This document shows positions 15,994 through 24,880 of a DNA stretch of 64,000 bases, one piece after another (the first letter of the stretch is position 1; the number at the start of each line of letters is the position of its first letter). The position numbers were made by a program, and so were the translations under genes. Under the pieces are notes generated by a model. That model had not been told where the DNA came from, did no database searches, and saw nothing but the letters and a program-made list of their open reading frames with translations. This DNA is from Enemella evansiae (GTDB lineage: Bacteria; Pseudomonadota; Alphaproteobacteria; Rhodobacterales; Rhodobacteraceae), in NCBI GenBank assembly GCA_017255395.1, contig JAFKDC010000026.1, positions 1 through 64,000 of the forward strand, in the 5' to 3' direction.

Positions 15994-17493
15994 ATGATTG
16001 AAGATCTCATCGGCGGCTTTGGCGTGGTGCTTCAGCCCGTCAACCTACTGATCCTCGCTTCTGCCGTGCTGATTGGCTTCATCGGCGGCGCGCTGCCCGG
16101 GATCAGTGGCGTCATCCTTGTCGTGATCCTTCTGCCGGTCACCTACACAATGGAACCCACGGGCGCGTTCATGCTGCTCACGGCGATCTACGCATCAAGC
16201 GTATTCTCCGGCCTCATCACGGCAATCCTATACCGCGCTCCGGGCACGCCAGAGGCGGTGATGACCGCGCTCGATGGCTACCCGATGACCCAGAAGGGCG
16301 AGGCCGGCAAAGCGCTTGGCCTCGGGATTTTCTCCTCTGCCGTGGGCGGCATGTTCGGCACCGTTGTCCTGATCGTGGCCACGCCCTTGCTCGCCGATAT
16401 CGCCCTGCAATTCTCCTCGCCCGAGTTCTTCGCGCTGGCGATACTGGGCCTCACGGTGGTGGCCTCGCTCGGCGGCAATCTTCTGCTTGGGCTGATCGGG
16501 GTCTGCATCGGCCTGCTCATCGCGTCGGTCGGGCTGGACCCGCTGACCGGAACGGCACGTTTCACCGCCGGCAGCCTGCACCTGATGAGCGGCATCAACC
16601 TGATCCCGGTGATTATCGGTCTCTTTGCGATTTCCGAGGTGCTCAAGCGTTGCCAGGAAGCGGATATGCATCTCTCGACGAAGAAATTCACCATCCGGAT
16701 TTTCGACTGGCCGCTGCTGCGTCAGGTTCGGGGCGCCATTGCCCGGTCCTCGGTGATCGGGACCGTCATCGGCATCCTGCCGGGCATCGGTGCGTCGACA
16801 GCCGCAATGGTTGCCTATAGCGAAACGGTCCGCTGGTCGAAGACCCGCGAGCGGTTCGGCAAAGGCGCGCCCGAGGGCATTGCCGCCCCCGAGGCGGCGA
16901 ACAATGCCGCGGCGATGGGCGCGCTGGTCCCGCTCTTCGCGCTTGGCATTCCCGGATCGGGCACCACCGCGATCATACTCGGCGCATTCATCGTTCATGG
17001 CCTGACGCCGGGTCCGACCTTCATGACCGGCAACAGCGATCTCATCTACGCCGTGTTCGTCGGGCTGCTGATCGTAAATGTGCTGATCCTGTGCCTGTCC
17101 AAGCCGTTTATCGCGATTCTCGCGAAGCTTCTGGATATCCCCTATTCGGTGCTTGGGCCGATCATCGTGATCTGCTGCATCGTCGGAACCTATTCGGTTC
17201 AGAATTCGATGATGGATGTCTGGCTGATGCTGGGCTTCGGGTTGGTCGGCTTCCTGCTCGAAAAGATCGGCTTCCCGCTCATCTCGATCATTCTCGGCGT
17301 CGTTCTGGGGCCGATCGCAGAGAGCGAGCTGCGCCGCTCCCTGGCCATGTCGCGGGGCGATTTGTCGATCTTCTGGACGCGTCCGATCAGCGCCATTCTT
17401 CTCGCAGCGGCGATCGTTCTCGTCAGTGTCACGGTGGTGATGCCGTTCCTGCGGCGGCGGCAGGCCCGAAAGGCCCTTGCCCGCGACACCTGA
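15994..17493 (+). CDS. tctA: TTT importer large membrane subunit (TctA family)
   Basis: 499 residues with about twelve membrane segments. Family hallmarks are GGALPGISGVILVVILLP near residue 30, YRAPGTPEAVMTALDGYP, then ILPGIGASTAAMVAYSE and PEGIAAPEAANNAAAMGALV, the duplicated glycine-rich transport motifs. It forms the translocation path for the carboxylate delivered by the TctC protein upstream. It ends the operon that begins with the SAF-domain dehydrogenase; no further gene follows for about 450 bases. Confidence 0.96.
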   Translation: MIEDLIGGFGVVLQPVNLLILASAVLIGFIGGALPGISGVILVVILLPVTYTMEPTGAFMLLTAIYASSVFSGLITAILYRAPGTPEAVMTALDGYPMTQKGEAGKALGLGIFSSAVGGMFGTVVLIVATPLLADIALQFSSPEFFALAILGLTVVASLGGNLLLGLIGVCIGLLIASVGLDPLTGTARFTAGSLHLMSGINLIPVIIGLFAISEVLKRCQEADMHLSTKKFTIRIFDWPLLRQVRGAIARSSVIGTVIGILPGIGASTAAMVAYSETVRWSKTRERFGKGAPEGIAAPEAANNAAAMGALVPLFALGIPGSGTTAIILGAFIVHGLTPGPTFMTGNSDLIYAVFVGLLIVNVLILCLSKPFIAILAKLLDIPYSVLGPIIVICCIVGTYSVQNSMMDVWLMLGFGLVGFLLEKIGFPLISIILGVVLGPIAESELRRSLAMSRGDLSIFWTRPISAILLAAAIVLVSVTVVMPFLRRRQARKALARDT

Positions 17494-17797
17494 GCCGACC
17501 CCTGCCTCGCCAGAGGTCCGCAGCAGAACGGGTCCGCAATCGGCCGGATGAGAAGCCGTCGCCCGGACGGTCGCGTGCCCCCTGGCGCAGGGCGTGCCTT
17601 TGCCCGGACCGGGAACGATGCCCGCGGGGTGACGGACCGGCGGAAGGGGAACAGCAGCCAGCCGGACGGGGTCCAGCCCAAGCCGCGCCGGGGGCGGGCG
17701 GCGCCGATGGCCGGTGCGCTCTGAACACGGCGCACTTGTGGCCCCACAAGCGATTCTGCGGAGCCTGCGGGCCCGGTTGACTCGCTGTTTCGAAGGC

Positions 17798-17822
17798 CGG
17801 GGAGCTTTTCCCCGCCTTTTCC
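17798..17822 (+). terminator. Possible intrinsic terminator
   Basis: CGGGGA (17798-17803) pairs with TCCCCG (17809-17814) around GCTTT, followed by CCTTTT. It is about 300 bases past the tctA stop. The short T-run makes it a weak candidate. Confidence 0.35.
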
Positions 17823-17832
17823 CCAAGGTCAT

Positions 17833-17851
17833 TTTATCAACATACGATAAA
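17833..17851. promoter_or_regulatory. A+T-rich dyad before the IclR operon
   Basis: TTTATC (17833-17838) and GATAAA (17846-17851) are inverted around seven bases, in the only A+T-rich stretch of this gap and about 100 bases before the IclR start. Its place fits promoter and IclR operator DNA. Binding is inferred. Confidence 0.4.
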
Positions 17852-17949
17852 CTAACGTCATATATTGAGCAGATAGGTTTGCCATACGGTCATCGCCCTC
17901 TCATCCTGATCTCGAAATACGGAGCATTCGAGCCAGGGGAGGGGCGGGG

Positions 17950-18732
17950 GTGAACACGGAAAACCGGGACACGCGCGGGGCCGAGACCTCCTTGGCCAAG
18001 GCGATCCGCCTGCTGCCAATCGTGGCAGAACGCAACGCGACCGGCGTCAACCTGTCGACCATCGCGCGCAAGGCGGGTCTGACCACCGCCACCGCGCGGC
18101 GCCTGTTGCAGGGGCTCGTGGACGGCGGGCTGCTCAGCTTCGATCCCTATTCCAAGATCTACACTCTGGGCATCGGCCTCTTCGACCTCGCCGGTGCGCC
18201 CGGGTCGCCGCGGCAGTTCGACGGTCTGCGCCTGCGCCTGCGCCCGGCGGTCGAAGAGACCGCCGCCGTCACCGGCGACACGGTCTATGTCACCGTGCCC
18301 CATGGCGACGAGGCCCTGTGTATCGACACCGAGACCGGGCCCTATCCGATCTCGACCAACACCCTGCACGTCGGTTCCCGGCGTCCGCTGGGGGTGGGCG
18401 CAGGCAGCGCCGTGCTGCTGGCGGCCCTGCCCGAAGAGCGGCGCGAAAGGGTCCTGGCCGGCAACCGCGAGGTCTATGGCCGCTATGGCGAGCTCACACC
18501 CGCCGCCGTCCGGGACATGGTCGCGCATTGGCAACGGCACCGCTACCTCGTGAACCGCTCGGTGATCATCGCCGACGTGGGGGCGGTCGCCGTGGCGATC
18601 TTCGACGAAACCCACCGCCTGCTGGGCGCGCTGTCGGTCGCTGCGCTGAAAAATCGCCTGACCCCTGAACGCTGCGAAGAGGTCGTGGCGGCGATGAGCA
18701 CCGCGCTGACCCGTTCCGGCTTTACGATCTGA
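17950..18732 (+). CDS. IclR-family transcriptional regulator
   Basis: 260 residues, starting with GTG at 17950 after a GGGGAGGGGCGGGG stretch that supplies a ribosome site. The winged helix covers about residues 14-75 (LSTIARKAGLTTATARRLLQ), and the IclR effector domain about 80-258. HVGSRRPLGVGAGSAVLLAA matches the conserved strand-loop of that domain. It lies 11 bases before the acyl-CoA ligase gene and is co-directional with the whole 18.7-25.7 kb operon, so it is probably a local activator or repressor. The inducer is presumably the acid taken up by the operon's TTT system. Confidence 0.93.
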   Translation: MNTENRDTRGAETSLAKAIRLLPIVAERNATGVNLSTIARKAGLTTATARRLLQGLVDGGLLSFDPYSKIYTLGIGLFDLAGAPGSPRQFDGLRLRLRPAVEETAAVTGDTVYVTVPHGDEALCIDTETGPYPISTNTLHVGSRRPLGVGAGSAVLLAALPEERRERVLAGNREVYGRYGELTPAAVRDMVAHWQRHRYLVNRSVIIADVGAVAVAIFDETHRLLGALSVAALKNRLTPERCEEVVAAMSTALTRSGFTI

Positions 18733-18743
18733 GGACTGACGAC

Positions 18744-20267
18744 ATGTACCCCATCCACTTCTTCGACCGCGCGGCGCGCCTCTGGCCCGAGGCCACGGCG
18801 GTGGAATGCGGCGCCGAGACGCTGAGCTATGCCGCGCTGCACGCCCGCGTTCAGGCTCTGGCCAGCGGCCTGCAGGCGCTGGACCCCGCGTTCGGTTCCC
18901 GGGTCGGGGTCTGCTGCTACAACTCGATCGAACACCTCGTCAGCTGGCTGGCGGTGCTGGCGGCGGGCAAGGTCTGGGTGCCGTTGCAGCCGATGAACGC
19001 GCAGGACGAGCTGCTGCGCGCGATCAGTTTCACCGGCGCAAGCCTTGTGATCGTCCAGCCCGAGACGGCGGCCAAGCTGGCGGGCGCCTCCGCGCGCTTC
19101 GTCATGGCCACGGCCCAGGCGGGGGAGGGCACCACCGCCACGCTGGAGCGCGACCACGCCGGGCAGGCGCCTGCGCCCTGCGCCCTGCCTCTGTCCGCGA
19201 CGCAGGCGATCAAGTTCACCGGCGGCACCACCGGGCGGCCCAAGGGCGTGATGCAGCCCTATCGCGCGTGGAACACCAATATCGCCACGCAGATCGCCGC
19301 CTGGTCCCTGGACGCGGGCCAGCGCTACCTTGCCGCGGCGCCGATCACACATGGCACCTCGACCTATATCCTGCCGACGCTGGCGACGGGGGGCACGCTT
19401 GTGCTGCTCGACCGGCCCCGCCCCGAAGAGACGCTGAGGGCGCTTCAGACGCAGGCCATCACCACGACCTTCGTGCCGCCCACCGTGCTTTACATGCTGA
19501 TGGAGCTGGAGACGGTCCGCGACAGCAGCTACCCGGACCTGCGCAACCTGATCTATGGCGCCGGGCCCATGCGCCCCGAGGCCATTGCCCGCGCGCAGGA
19601 GATCTTCGGCCCCTGCCTCGCCTCGACCTACGGCCAGACCGAGGCGCCGCAGATCGCCACCATGATCAGCGCGTCGGAACTGGCCGACCCCGCGAAACGG
19701 ACCTCGGTCGGGCGCGAGACGCTGCTGAGCCGGGTCGAGATGATGGACCCGGAGGGCCGCATCCTGCCCCCCGGCGAGACCGGAGAGATCGTCATTCGCG
19801 GCGACCTTCTGATGACCGGCTACTGGGACCAGCCCGAGGCCACGGCACAGGCGCTGAAGGACGGCTGGCTGCATACCGGCGATCTGGGGATGAAGGACGC
19901 GGAGGGCTACGTCTTCATCCGGGGCCGCGCCAAGGAGATGATCATCACCGGCGGCTTCAACGTCTACCCGGCGGATGTCGAGACGGTGATGGGCGAACAC
20001 CCCGACGTGGTCGACTGCGCCGTCTACGGCGTGCCGGACGACAAATGGGGCGAGGCGGTCCATGCGGCCGTGCAGCTGCGCGGCGGGGCCACCCCCGACT
20101 CGGCGGGCATCATCGCTTTTGTCCGCGAAAGGCTTGGTCCGGTGAAGACCCCGAAATCGGTGCGGTTCATGGACGACCTGCCGCGCAACGCCATCGGCAA
20201 GCTCCAGAAGGCAGAGCTTGCCGCACGACACAAGACCGCCCCGGCGGTCGCAGCACGGGAAGGATGA
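18744..20267 (+). CDS. AMP-forming acyl-CoA synthetase/ligase
   Basis: 507 residues of the ANL superfamily. The ATP loop FTGGTTGRPKG is at 158-168 and STYGQTEAP near 298 is the A5 motif. HTGDLGMKDAEGYVF and the hinge region before TGGFNVYP follow. The catalytic Lys486 sits in RNAIGKLQK. It would activate a carboxylic acid to its CoA thioester at the cost of ATP to AMP. The downstream citryl-CoA-lyase-like gene could then cleave that thioester. The gene is 11 bases after the IclR gene and two bases before the next start. Substrate is not predictable from sequence; medium-size or hydroxylated acids are reasonable guesses. Confidence 0.93.
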   Translation: MYPIHFFDRAARLWPEATAVECGAETLSYAALHARVQALASGLQALDPAFGSRVGVCCYNSIEHLVSWLAVLAAGKVWVPLQPMNAQDELLRAISFTGASLVIVQPETAAKLAGASARFVMATAQAGEGTTATLERDHAGQAPAPCALPLSATQAIKFTGGTTGRPKGVMQPYRAWNTNIATQIAAWSLDAGQRYLAAAPITHGTSTYILPTLATGGTLVLLDRPRPEETLRALQTQAITTTFVPPTVLYMLMELETVRDSSYPDLRNLIYGAGPMRPEAIARAQEIFGPCLASTYGQTEAPQIATMISASELADPAKRTSVGRETLLSRVEMMDPEGRILPPGETGEIVIRGDLLMTGYWDQPEATAQALKDGWLHTGDLGMKDAEGYVFIRGRAKEMIITGGFNVYPADVETVMGEHPDVVDCAVYGVPDDKWGEAVHAAVQLRGGATPDSAGIIAFVRERLGPVKTPKSVRFMDDLPRNAIGKLQKAELAARHKTAPAVAAREG

Positions 20268-20269
20268 CC

Positions 20270-21034
20270 ATGACCGCCGCCACCCCCACGACCTCGCTCT
20301 GCCGCTACACGGATACCGAGATTTTCTACCGCAACCGCAATCTGGTCGATGACCTCATGGCAGGCGACGCGGATTTCGTCAGCGTCATGATGGGCCATAT
20401 CCTTGGCCGCGCGGTCAGCGCCGCCGAACAGCGGGTCATGCACGCGATCCTGATCGTGATGATGGAGCACGGGCTGACCCCCAGCGCCATTGCCACGCGG
20501 TCTGTCTATATGTCCGCGCCCGAGAACCTTCAGGGCGCGGTGGCGGCGGGGCTTCTGGCCGTGGGCAGCCAGTTCGTCGGCACCATCGAGAACAATGCCC
20601 GCCTGCTGGCCGAGCTGGCCCCGCTGGAGGGACAGGCGCAGGCCGACCGGGCCGCCGAAATCGTGCGCGAGCACCGCGCCCGCAAGGCGCATCTGCCCGG
20701 CTTTGGCCACCACCTGCACCGGCCCGACGATCCGCGCGCGCTGAAGCTGATCGAAATCGGCCGCGCCGAGGCCGCCTCGACCCGGCACGTGGACGCGCTT
20801 CTGGCGCTGTCGCAGGCGGTCGACGCCGAATTCGGGCGCCACATCACCATCAACGCCACCGGGGCCACGGCGGCTCTGTTGGGTGACATGGACATCCCCG
20901 TGGCCCTGATGCGCGGCTTTGCCGTCGTCTCGCGGGCGGCGGGGCTGGTGGCGCATATCGCCGAAGAGCAGCGCAAGCCCTCGGGTCGCTACATCTGGGA
21001 AACGGTCGACAAGGCCGTGCCCTTCGAGGAGTGA
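20270..21034 (+). CDS. Short citrate-synthase-family protein, citryl-CoA lyase-like
   Basis: 254 residues, much shorter than citrate synthase (about 430) and matching stand-alone citryl-CoA lyases and the ATP-citrate lyase C-terminal domain. GFGHHLHRPDDPRA (144-157) corresponds to the conserved GFGHRVYK...DPRA block with catalytic His147. At the site of the first citrate synthase His the protein has VGSQFVGTIENNARLL, without His, as lyase-type members do. This favours CoA-thioester cleavage over synthesis. The start at 20270 has GGAAGG at good spacing; an ATG at 20264 overlaps the ligase stop. The family assignment is firm; the substrate is unknown. Confidence 0.85.
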   Translation: MTAATPTTSLCRYTDTEIFYRNRNLVDDLMAGDADFVSVMMGHILGRAVSAAEQRVMHAILIVMMEHGLTPSAIATRSVYMSAPENLQGAVAAGLLAVGSQFVGTIENNARLLAELAPLEGQAQADRAAEIVREHRARKAHLPGFGHHLHRPDDPRALKLIEIGRAEAASTRHVDALLALSQAVDAEFGRHITINATGATAALLGDMDIPVALMRGFAVVSRAAGLVAHIAEEQRKPSGRYIWETVDKAVPFEE

Positions 21035-21038
21035 GGTC

Positions 21039-21752
21039 ATGACCGATCACGCCATCGTCACCGGCGGCGCGCGCGGCATCGGCGCGGCGATCGCGGAACG
21101 GCTGACGCGCGACGGGTTTTCCGTGGCCGTGGTCGACCGCCTCGCGCCGGAACACGATTTCCTGTCAGAGGCCATCGAGGTCGACCTGTCGGATGCCGGG
21201 GCCACCCGCGCCGCCCTTGAAAGCTATTGCAAGGGCCGGCGGGTCACGCGGCTGGTCAGCAATGCGGGCATCGTCCTGCCCGCCCCGGTCGAAGAGACCG
21301 ACCCGCTGTCCATTGATGCCGTCGCGGCGGTGAACCTGCGCGCGCCGCTGGTCTGCCTGCAGGCGGTCCTGCCCGCGATGAAGGCCGCGGGGGTGGGCCG
21401 CGTCGTTAACATCTCCAGCCGCGTTGCGCTGGGGAAGGAGTTGCGCACCGCCTACGCCGCCTCGAAGGCGGGGCTGCACGGCATGACGAAGACATGGGCG
21501 CTGGAACTCGGCCGCCACGGCATCACCGTGAACGCGGTCGGCCCCGGCCCCATCGCGACGGAACTTTTCAACGCGGTGAACCCCCCCGGCGACCCGCGCA
21601 CCGAGAAGATCGTCCAGACCATCCCGGTCAAGCGCACGGGAACGCCCGGGGACGTGGCCGAAGCCGTGGGCTTCTTCTGCTCGGAGGGGGCGGGCTTCGT
21701 GACGGGGCAAGTGCTCTACGTCTGCGGAGGCATGACAATCGGCTCCGCCTGA
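21039..21752 (+). CDS. Short-chain dehydrogenase/reductase (SDR)
   Basis: 237 residues. TGGARGIG (8-15) is the cofactor loop, NAG is at 75-77, Ser near 126 and Tyr139/Lys143 in YAASK form the catalytic set, and PGPIATE follows the sixth strand. The C-terminus (GQVLYVCGGMTIG) is typical. It starts four bases after the lyase-like gene with GAGG just upstream; an in-frame upstream extension has no ribosome site. It probably oxidises a hydroxy intermediate of the pathway run by the ligase and lyase. Substrate unknown. Confidence 0.92.
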   Translation: MTDHAIVTGGARGIGAAIAERLTRDGFSVAVVDRLAPEHDFLSEAIEVDLSDAGATRAALESYCKGRRVTRLVSNAGIVLPAPVEETDPLSIDAVAAVNLRAPLVCLQAVLPAMKAAGVGRVVNISSRVALGKELRTAYAASKAGLHGMTKTWALELGRHGITVNAVGPGPIATELFNAVNPPGDPRTEKIVQTIPVKRTGTPGDVAEAVGFFCSEGAGFVTGQVLYVCGGMTIGSA

Positions 21753-21804
21753 CGGGCGGGCCAGGACCGGCGCCAAGGCCGGAAACACCAAGGAGGAGAC
21801 TGAA

Positions 21805-22788
21805 ATGACCATGACCAGAAGACAGATCGCCGGGGCGCTGGCCGCCGTGTCGATGCTTTCGCTCGGCAGCGCCGCCATGGCCGCCGACTATCCGACCAAG
21901 CGGATCACCATCATCGTGCCCTACAGTGCGGGCGGGTCCACCGACATCCTCGCCCGGCAGGTGGCCGACGGCATGACGCAGGTGCTGGGCGAGACCGTGA
22001 CGGTCGAGAACCGCCCCGGCGCGGGGGCCACGCTGGGCACCACCATGGCCGCCAAGGCCCGGCCCGACGGCTACACGCTGTTCATGGGGCAGGTCTCGTC
22101 CCACGGTATCGCGCCCGCCGTCTACAAGAACCTGCAATACGATGCGGTGGCGGATTTCGCGCCGATCAAGCTGCTGATCTCCATCCCCAACGTGATGGTC
22201 GTCAACAAGGACAGCCCCTACCAGACCGCCGCCGAGTTCCTCGACGCGGCGAAAGAGGGCAACAAGACCTTCGGCTCGTCCGGCGTCGGCAGCTCGATCC
22301 ACCTGTCGGGCGAGATGTTCAAGGCGCGCACCGGGGCGCAGATGACGCATGTGCCCTTCCGGGGCAGCGGCGAGGCGGTGCCCGCGCTCTTGGCGGGCGA
22401 CGTGGACGTGATGTTCGACAACCTGCCCTCGGCCATGCCGCACATTCAGTCCGGTGCCCTGCGCGCACTGGCGGTGACCACGCCCGCCCGGTCGGACCAG
22501 CTGGGTGACGTGCCGACGCTGGACGAACTCGACATCTCCGAGCTTGACGGCTTTGCCGCGCGGTCGTGGTTCGGCCTGCTGGCCCCCGCAGGCACCGACC
22601 CCGAGATCGTCGCGACCCTGTCCGAGGCGCTGGATCAGGTGATCGCGACCGAGGGCTTCACCAGCTTCGCCGCCACGCGGGGCGCGCAGATCGAGGGCGG
22701 TTCGCCCGAGGACTTCGCCGCCTACATCGACTCGGAACTGTCGAACTGGAAGACCGTCGTCGACGAGGCGGGCGTGACCGTGGAGTAA
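21805..22788 (+). CDS. tctC: TTT importer periplasmic binding protein (TctC family)
   Basis: 327 residues. A 27-residue signal peptide (TMTRRQIAGALAAVSMLSLG, ending AAMAAD) precedes DYPTKRITIIVPYSAGGSTD, the standard Bug/TctC opening with the ligand loop. PDGYTLFMGQ and GSSGVGSSIHL further along are also typical. AAGGAGGAG precedes the ATG by about seven bases. Compared with the first TctC in the window it keeps the canonical PYSAGG motif, suggesting a different ligand. It delivers substrate to the TctB/TctA pair that follows. Confidence 0.95.
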   Translation: MTMTRRQIAGALAAVSMLSLGSAAMAADYPTKRITIIVPYSAGGSTDILARQVADGMTQVLGETVTVENRPGAGATLGTTMAAKARPDGYTLFMGQVSSHGIAPAVYKNLQYDAVADFAPIKLLISIPNVMVVNKDSPYQTAAEFLDAAKEGNKTFGSSGVGSSIHLSGEMFKARTGAQMTHVPFRGSGEAVPALLAGDVDVMFDNLPSAMPHIQSGALRALAVTTPARSDQLGDVPTLDELDISELDGFAARSWFGLLAPAGTDPEIVATLSEALDQVIATEGFTSFAATRGAQIEGGSPEDFAAYIDSELSNWKTVVDEAGVTVE

Positions 22789-22796
22789 GCCAGGCA

Positions 22797-22825
22797 GGAC
22801 GGCGGCCCCCGCCGGGTCGCCGTCC
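22797..22825 (+). promoter_or_regulatory. Stem-loop between tctC and tctB (second TTT system)
   Basis: Arms GGACGGCG (22797-22804) and CGCCGTCC (22818-22825) enclose a 13-base G+C-rich loop starting eight bases after the tctC stop. No T-run. Likely 3' protection of binding-protein mRNA. Confidence 0.6.
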
Positions 22826-22860
22826 GCCAGATCGACCGTCCGGGACAGGGAGGAGCGGAC

Positions 22861-23376
22861 ATGAGCACATCGGACACCACGCACCGCCGGGGCCGCCAGA
22901 GGGAGATCGTCTTTGCCGCGCTGACCCTGCTGGCGGCGATCCTCTTCGGTCTGTTCGTCATCCCGGCGGGGGTCACGCAACCGGCCTCTGTCAAGCATCT
23001 GCCGCTTTCGCCGGTTTTCCTGCCCTACCTGCTGACCATCGCCGTGGGTGTCTTTGCGCTGGTCCATCTGGCCGAGGCGCTGTTTGCGCCGCATATCCCC
23101 GACGAGGACGCGCAGGCGCCGGACCCGCACCCGCGCTGGCCGCTGCGCCTTGCGGCGCTGACCGGGCTGCTGCTGGTCTACTTGCTGTTGCCCGAGACGC
23201 TGGGGATGCTGCTGACCGCGATCCTCGTCACCATCGTCCTGATGGCCATGGGCGGCGAAGGCCGCCCGCAGATCCTGCTGGGCGTGGGCATCGCCGTGCC
23301 GCTGGTGGTCTACCTGTTCTTCGTGCACGTCGCGCAGGTCCCCATGCCCGAGGGTCTCTTCGAGGAGTGGTTCTGA
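22861..23376 (+). CDS. tctB: TTT importer small membrane subunit (TctB family)
   Basis: 171 residues with four hydrophobic segments (about 17-38, 50-72, 95-115, 118-150). FVIPAGVTQPASVKHLPLSP resembles the periplasmic loop of TctB proteins. GGGAGGAG precedes the ATG, and the next gene starts one base after its stop. It is the accessory membrane subunit for the TctA that follows. Family conservation is low, so the call leans on position and topology. Confidence 0.88.
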   Translation: MSTSDTTHRRGRQREIVFAALTLLAAILFGLFVIPAGVTQPASVKHLPLSPVFLPYLLTIAVGVFALVHLAEALFAPHIPDEDAQAPDPHPRWPLRLAALTGLLLVYLLLPETLGMLLTAILVTIVLMAMGGEGRPQILLGVGIAVPLVVYLFFVHVAQVPMPEGLFEEWF

Positions 23377-23377
23377 T

Positions 23378-24880
23378 ATGTGGGAAAACATCGCCACCGG
23401 CTTCACCCTCTTCCTGACGGTCCAGAACATCCTCGCGATCACCGTGGGCGTCTGCCTTGGCGTGACGGTGGGGGCCATTCCGGGCCTGACCGCGACCATG
23501 GCGGTCGCGCTGGCGCTGCCCTTCACCTTTGCCCTCGACCCGGTCACCGGCATCCTGCTGCTGGTGGGCGTCTACAAGGGCGGGGTCTTTGGCGGCTCGA
23601 TCACCGCGATCCTGATCCGCGCGCCCGGCACCCCCGCCGCCGCCTGCACGCTGCTCGACGGCTATCCGCTGGCGCAGAAGGGACAGGCGGGCAAGGCCAT
23701 GAACATGGCGCTCTATGCGTCGTGCATCGCGGATTTCCTGTCCAACCTCTCGCTGATCTTCTTCGCCAGCATGATCGCCGGGCTGGCGCTGGCCTTCGGG
23801 CCGCCGGAATACTTCTGGCTGATCTGCTTCTCGCTGACCGTGGTGATCTCGATCTCGGGGTCTTCCCTGACCAAGGGGCTGATCTCCGGCCTCTTGGGGC
23901 TTCTGACCTCGACCATCGGGCTGGATCTGGTCTACGGCACGCAGCGCTTCACCTTCGACAACTTCAACCTGATGGCGGGGGTCAGCTACATCCCGCTGCT
24001 GATCGGCCTCTTTGCGCTGCCCGAGGTCATAGATTTCTACATGCGCCGCATCAAGCCGCATGTCGTCAAGCCGGCCGACCGCAGCCGCGTGACCCGCGAC
24101 GAGTTCCGCCGCAGCCTGCCCGCGATCCTGCGCGGCAGCTTCATCGGGGTCATCATCGGCACCATCCCCGGCGCGGGCGCCACGGCGGCGGCCTTCCTGT
24201 CCTACGGCGAGGCGCGGCGCACGTCGAAATCGCCCGAGACCTTCGGCAAGGGCAATATCGAGGGCGTCGCGGCATCCGAGGCCGGCAACAACGGCGTCGC
24301 CGGTGCCACGCTGATCCCGCTGCTGGCGCTCGGCATTCCCGGAGACGTGGTGACGGCGGTGATCCTCGGCGCCTTCATGCTGCAGGGCCTCACGCCCGGC
24401 CCGCTGATGTTCCAGGACAACATCACCATCATCTACGCCATCTTCATCGGCATCATGCTGAGTTCGCTGGTGTTGTTCGGCTCGGGCAAGCTGGCGATCC
24501 GCTACTTTGCCAAGATCGCCGACATCCCGCGTCACATCCTTTTGCCCATCGTCCTGCTGTTCTGCGTCTTCGGCAGCTACGCGGTGCAAAGCCAGATGTT
24601 CGACGTGGGCGTGATGCTGGCCTTCGGCGTGCTGGGCTACCTGATGATGAAGATCAACATGGCCGCCGCGCCCTTCCTCATGGGCTTCATCCTGGGCCCC
24701 CTGTTCGAGGATAACCTGCGGCGGTCCTTCCTGATCTCGGAGGACATCGGCATCTTCTTCCGCAGCCCGATCTGCTGGATTTTCATCGCCATCACCCTCT
24801 TCTCGCTTTTCGTGGGGGTCCGCCGCGAGGTGCGCAGCACGCGCTCGAAACGCCGCGCGCTGCGCGAGGGGCAGGCATGA
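23378..24880 (+). CDS. tctA: TTT importer large membrane subunit (TctA family)
   Basis: 500 residues with about twelve membrane helices. Family motifs are GVTVGAIPGLTATMAVALAL near residue 30, IRAPGTPAAACTLLDGYP, then GTIPGAGATAAAFLSYGEAR and EGVAASEAGNNGVAGATLIP. It forms the carboxylate channel of the second TTT importer. The stop overlaps the start of the last SDR by four bases (ATGA), tying uptake to metabolism in one transcript. Confidence 0.96.
   Translation: MWENIATGFTLFLTVQNILAITVGVCLGVTVGAIPGLTATMAVALALPFTFALDPVTGILLLVGVYKGGVFGGSITAILIRAPGTPAAACTLLDGYPLAQKGQAGKAMNMALYASCIADFLSNLSLIFFASMIAGLALAFGPPEYFWLICFSLTVVISISGSSLTKGLISGLLGLLTSTIGLDLVYGTQRFTFDNFNLMAGVSYIPLLIGLFALPEVIDFYMRRIKPHVVKPADRSRVTRDEFRRSLPAILRGSFIGVIIGTIPGAGATAAAFLSYGEARRTSKSPETFGKGNIEGVAASEAGNNGVAGATLIPLLALGIPGDVVTAVILGAFMLQGLTPGPLMFQDNITIIYAIFIGIMLSSLVLFGSGKLAIRYFAKIADIPRHILLPIVLLFCVFGSYAVQSQMFDVGVMLAFGVLGYLMMKINMAAAPFLMGFILGPLFEDNLRRSFLISEDIGIFFRSPICWIFIAITLFSLFVGVRREVRSTRSKRRALREGQA

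Larger units (their letters stand above)
17494..17949. other. 456-base gap between the TTT operon and the IclR operon
   Basis: No gene is supported. It holds a dyad CTTGTGG-CC-CCACAAG (17735-17750) of unknown function, a possible terminator hairpin near 17800 and an A+T-rich dyad before the IclR gene, the latter two listed separately. The first 230 bases are very G+C-rich and show nothing recognisable. Confidence 0.5.
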
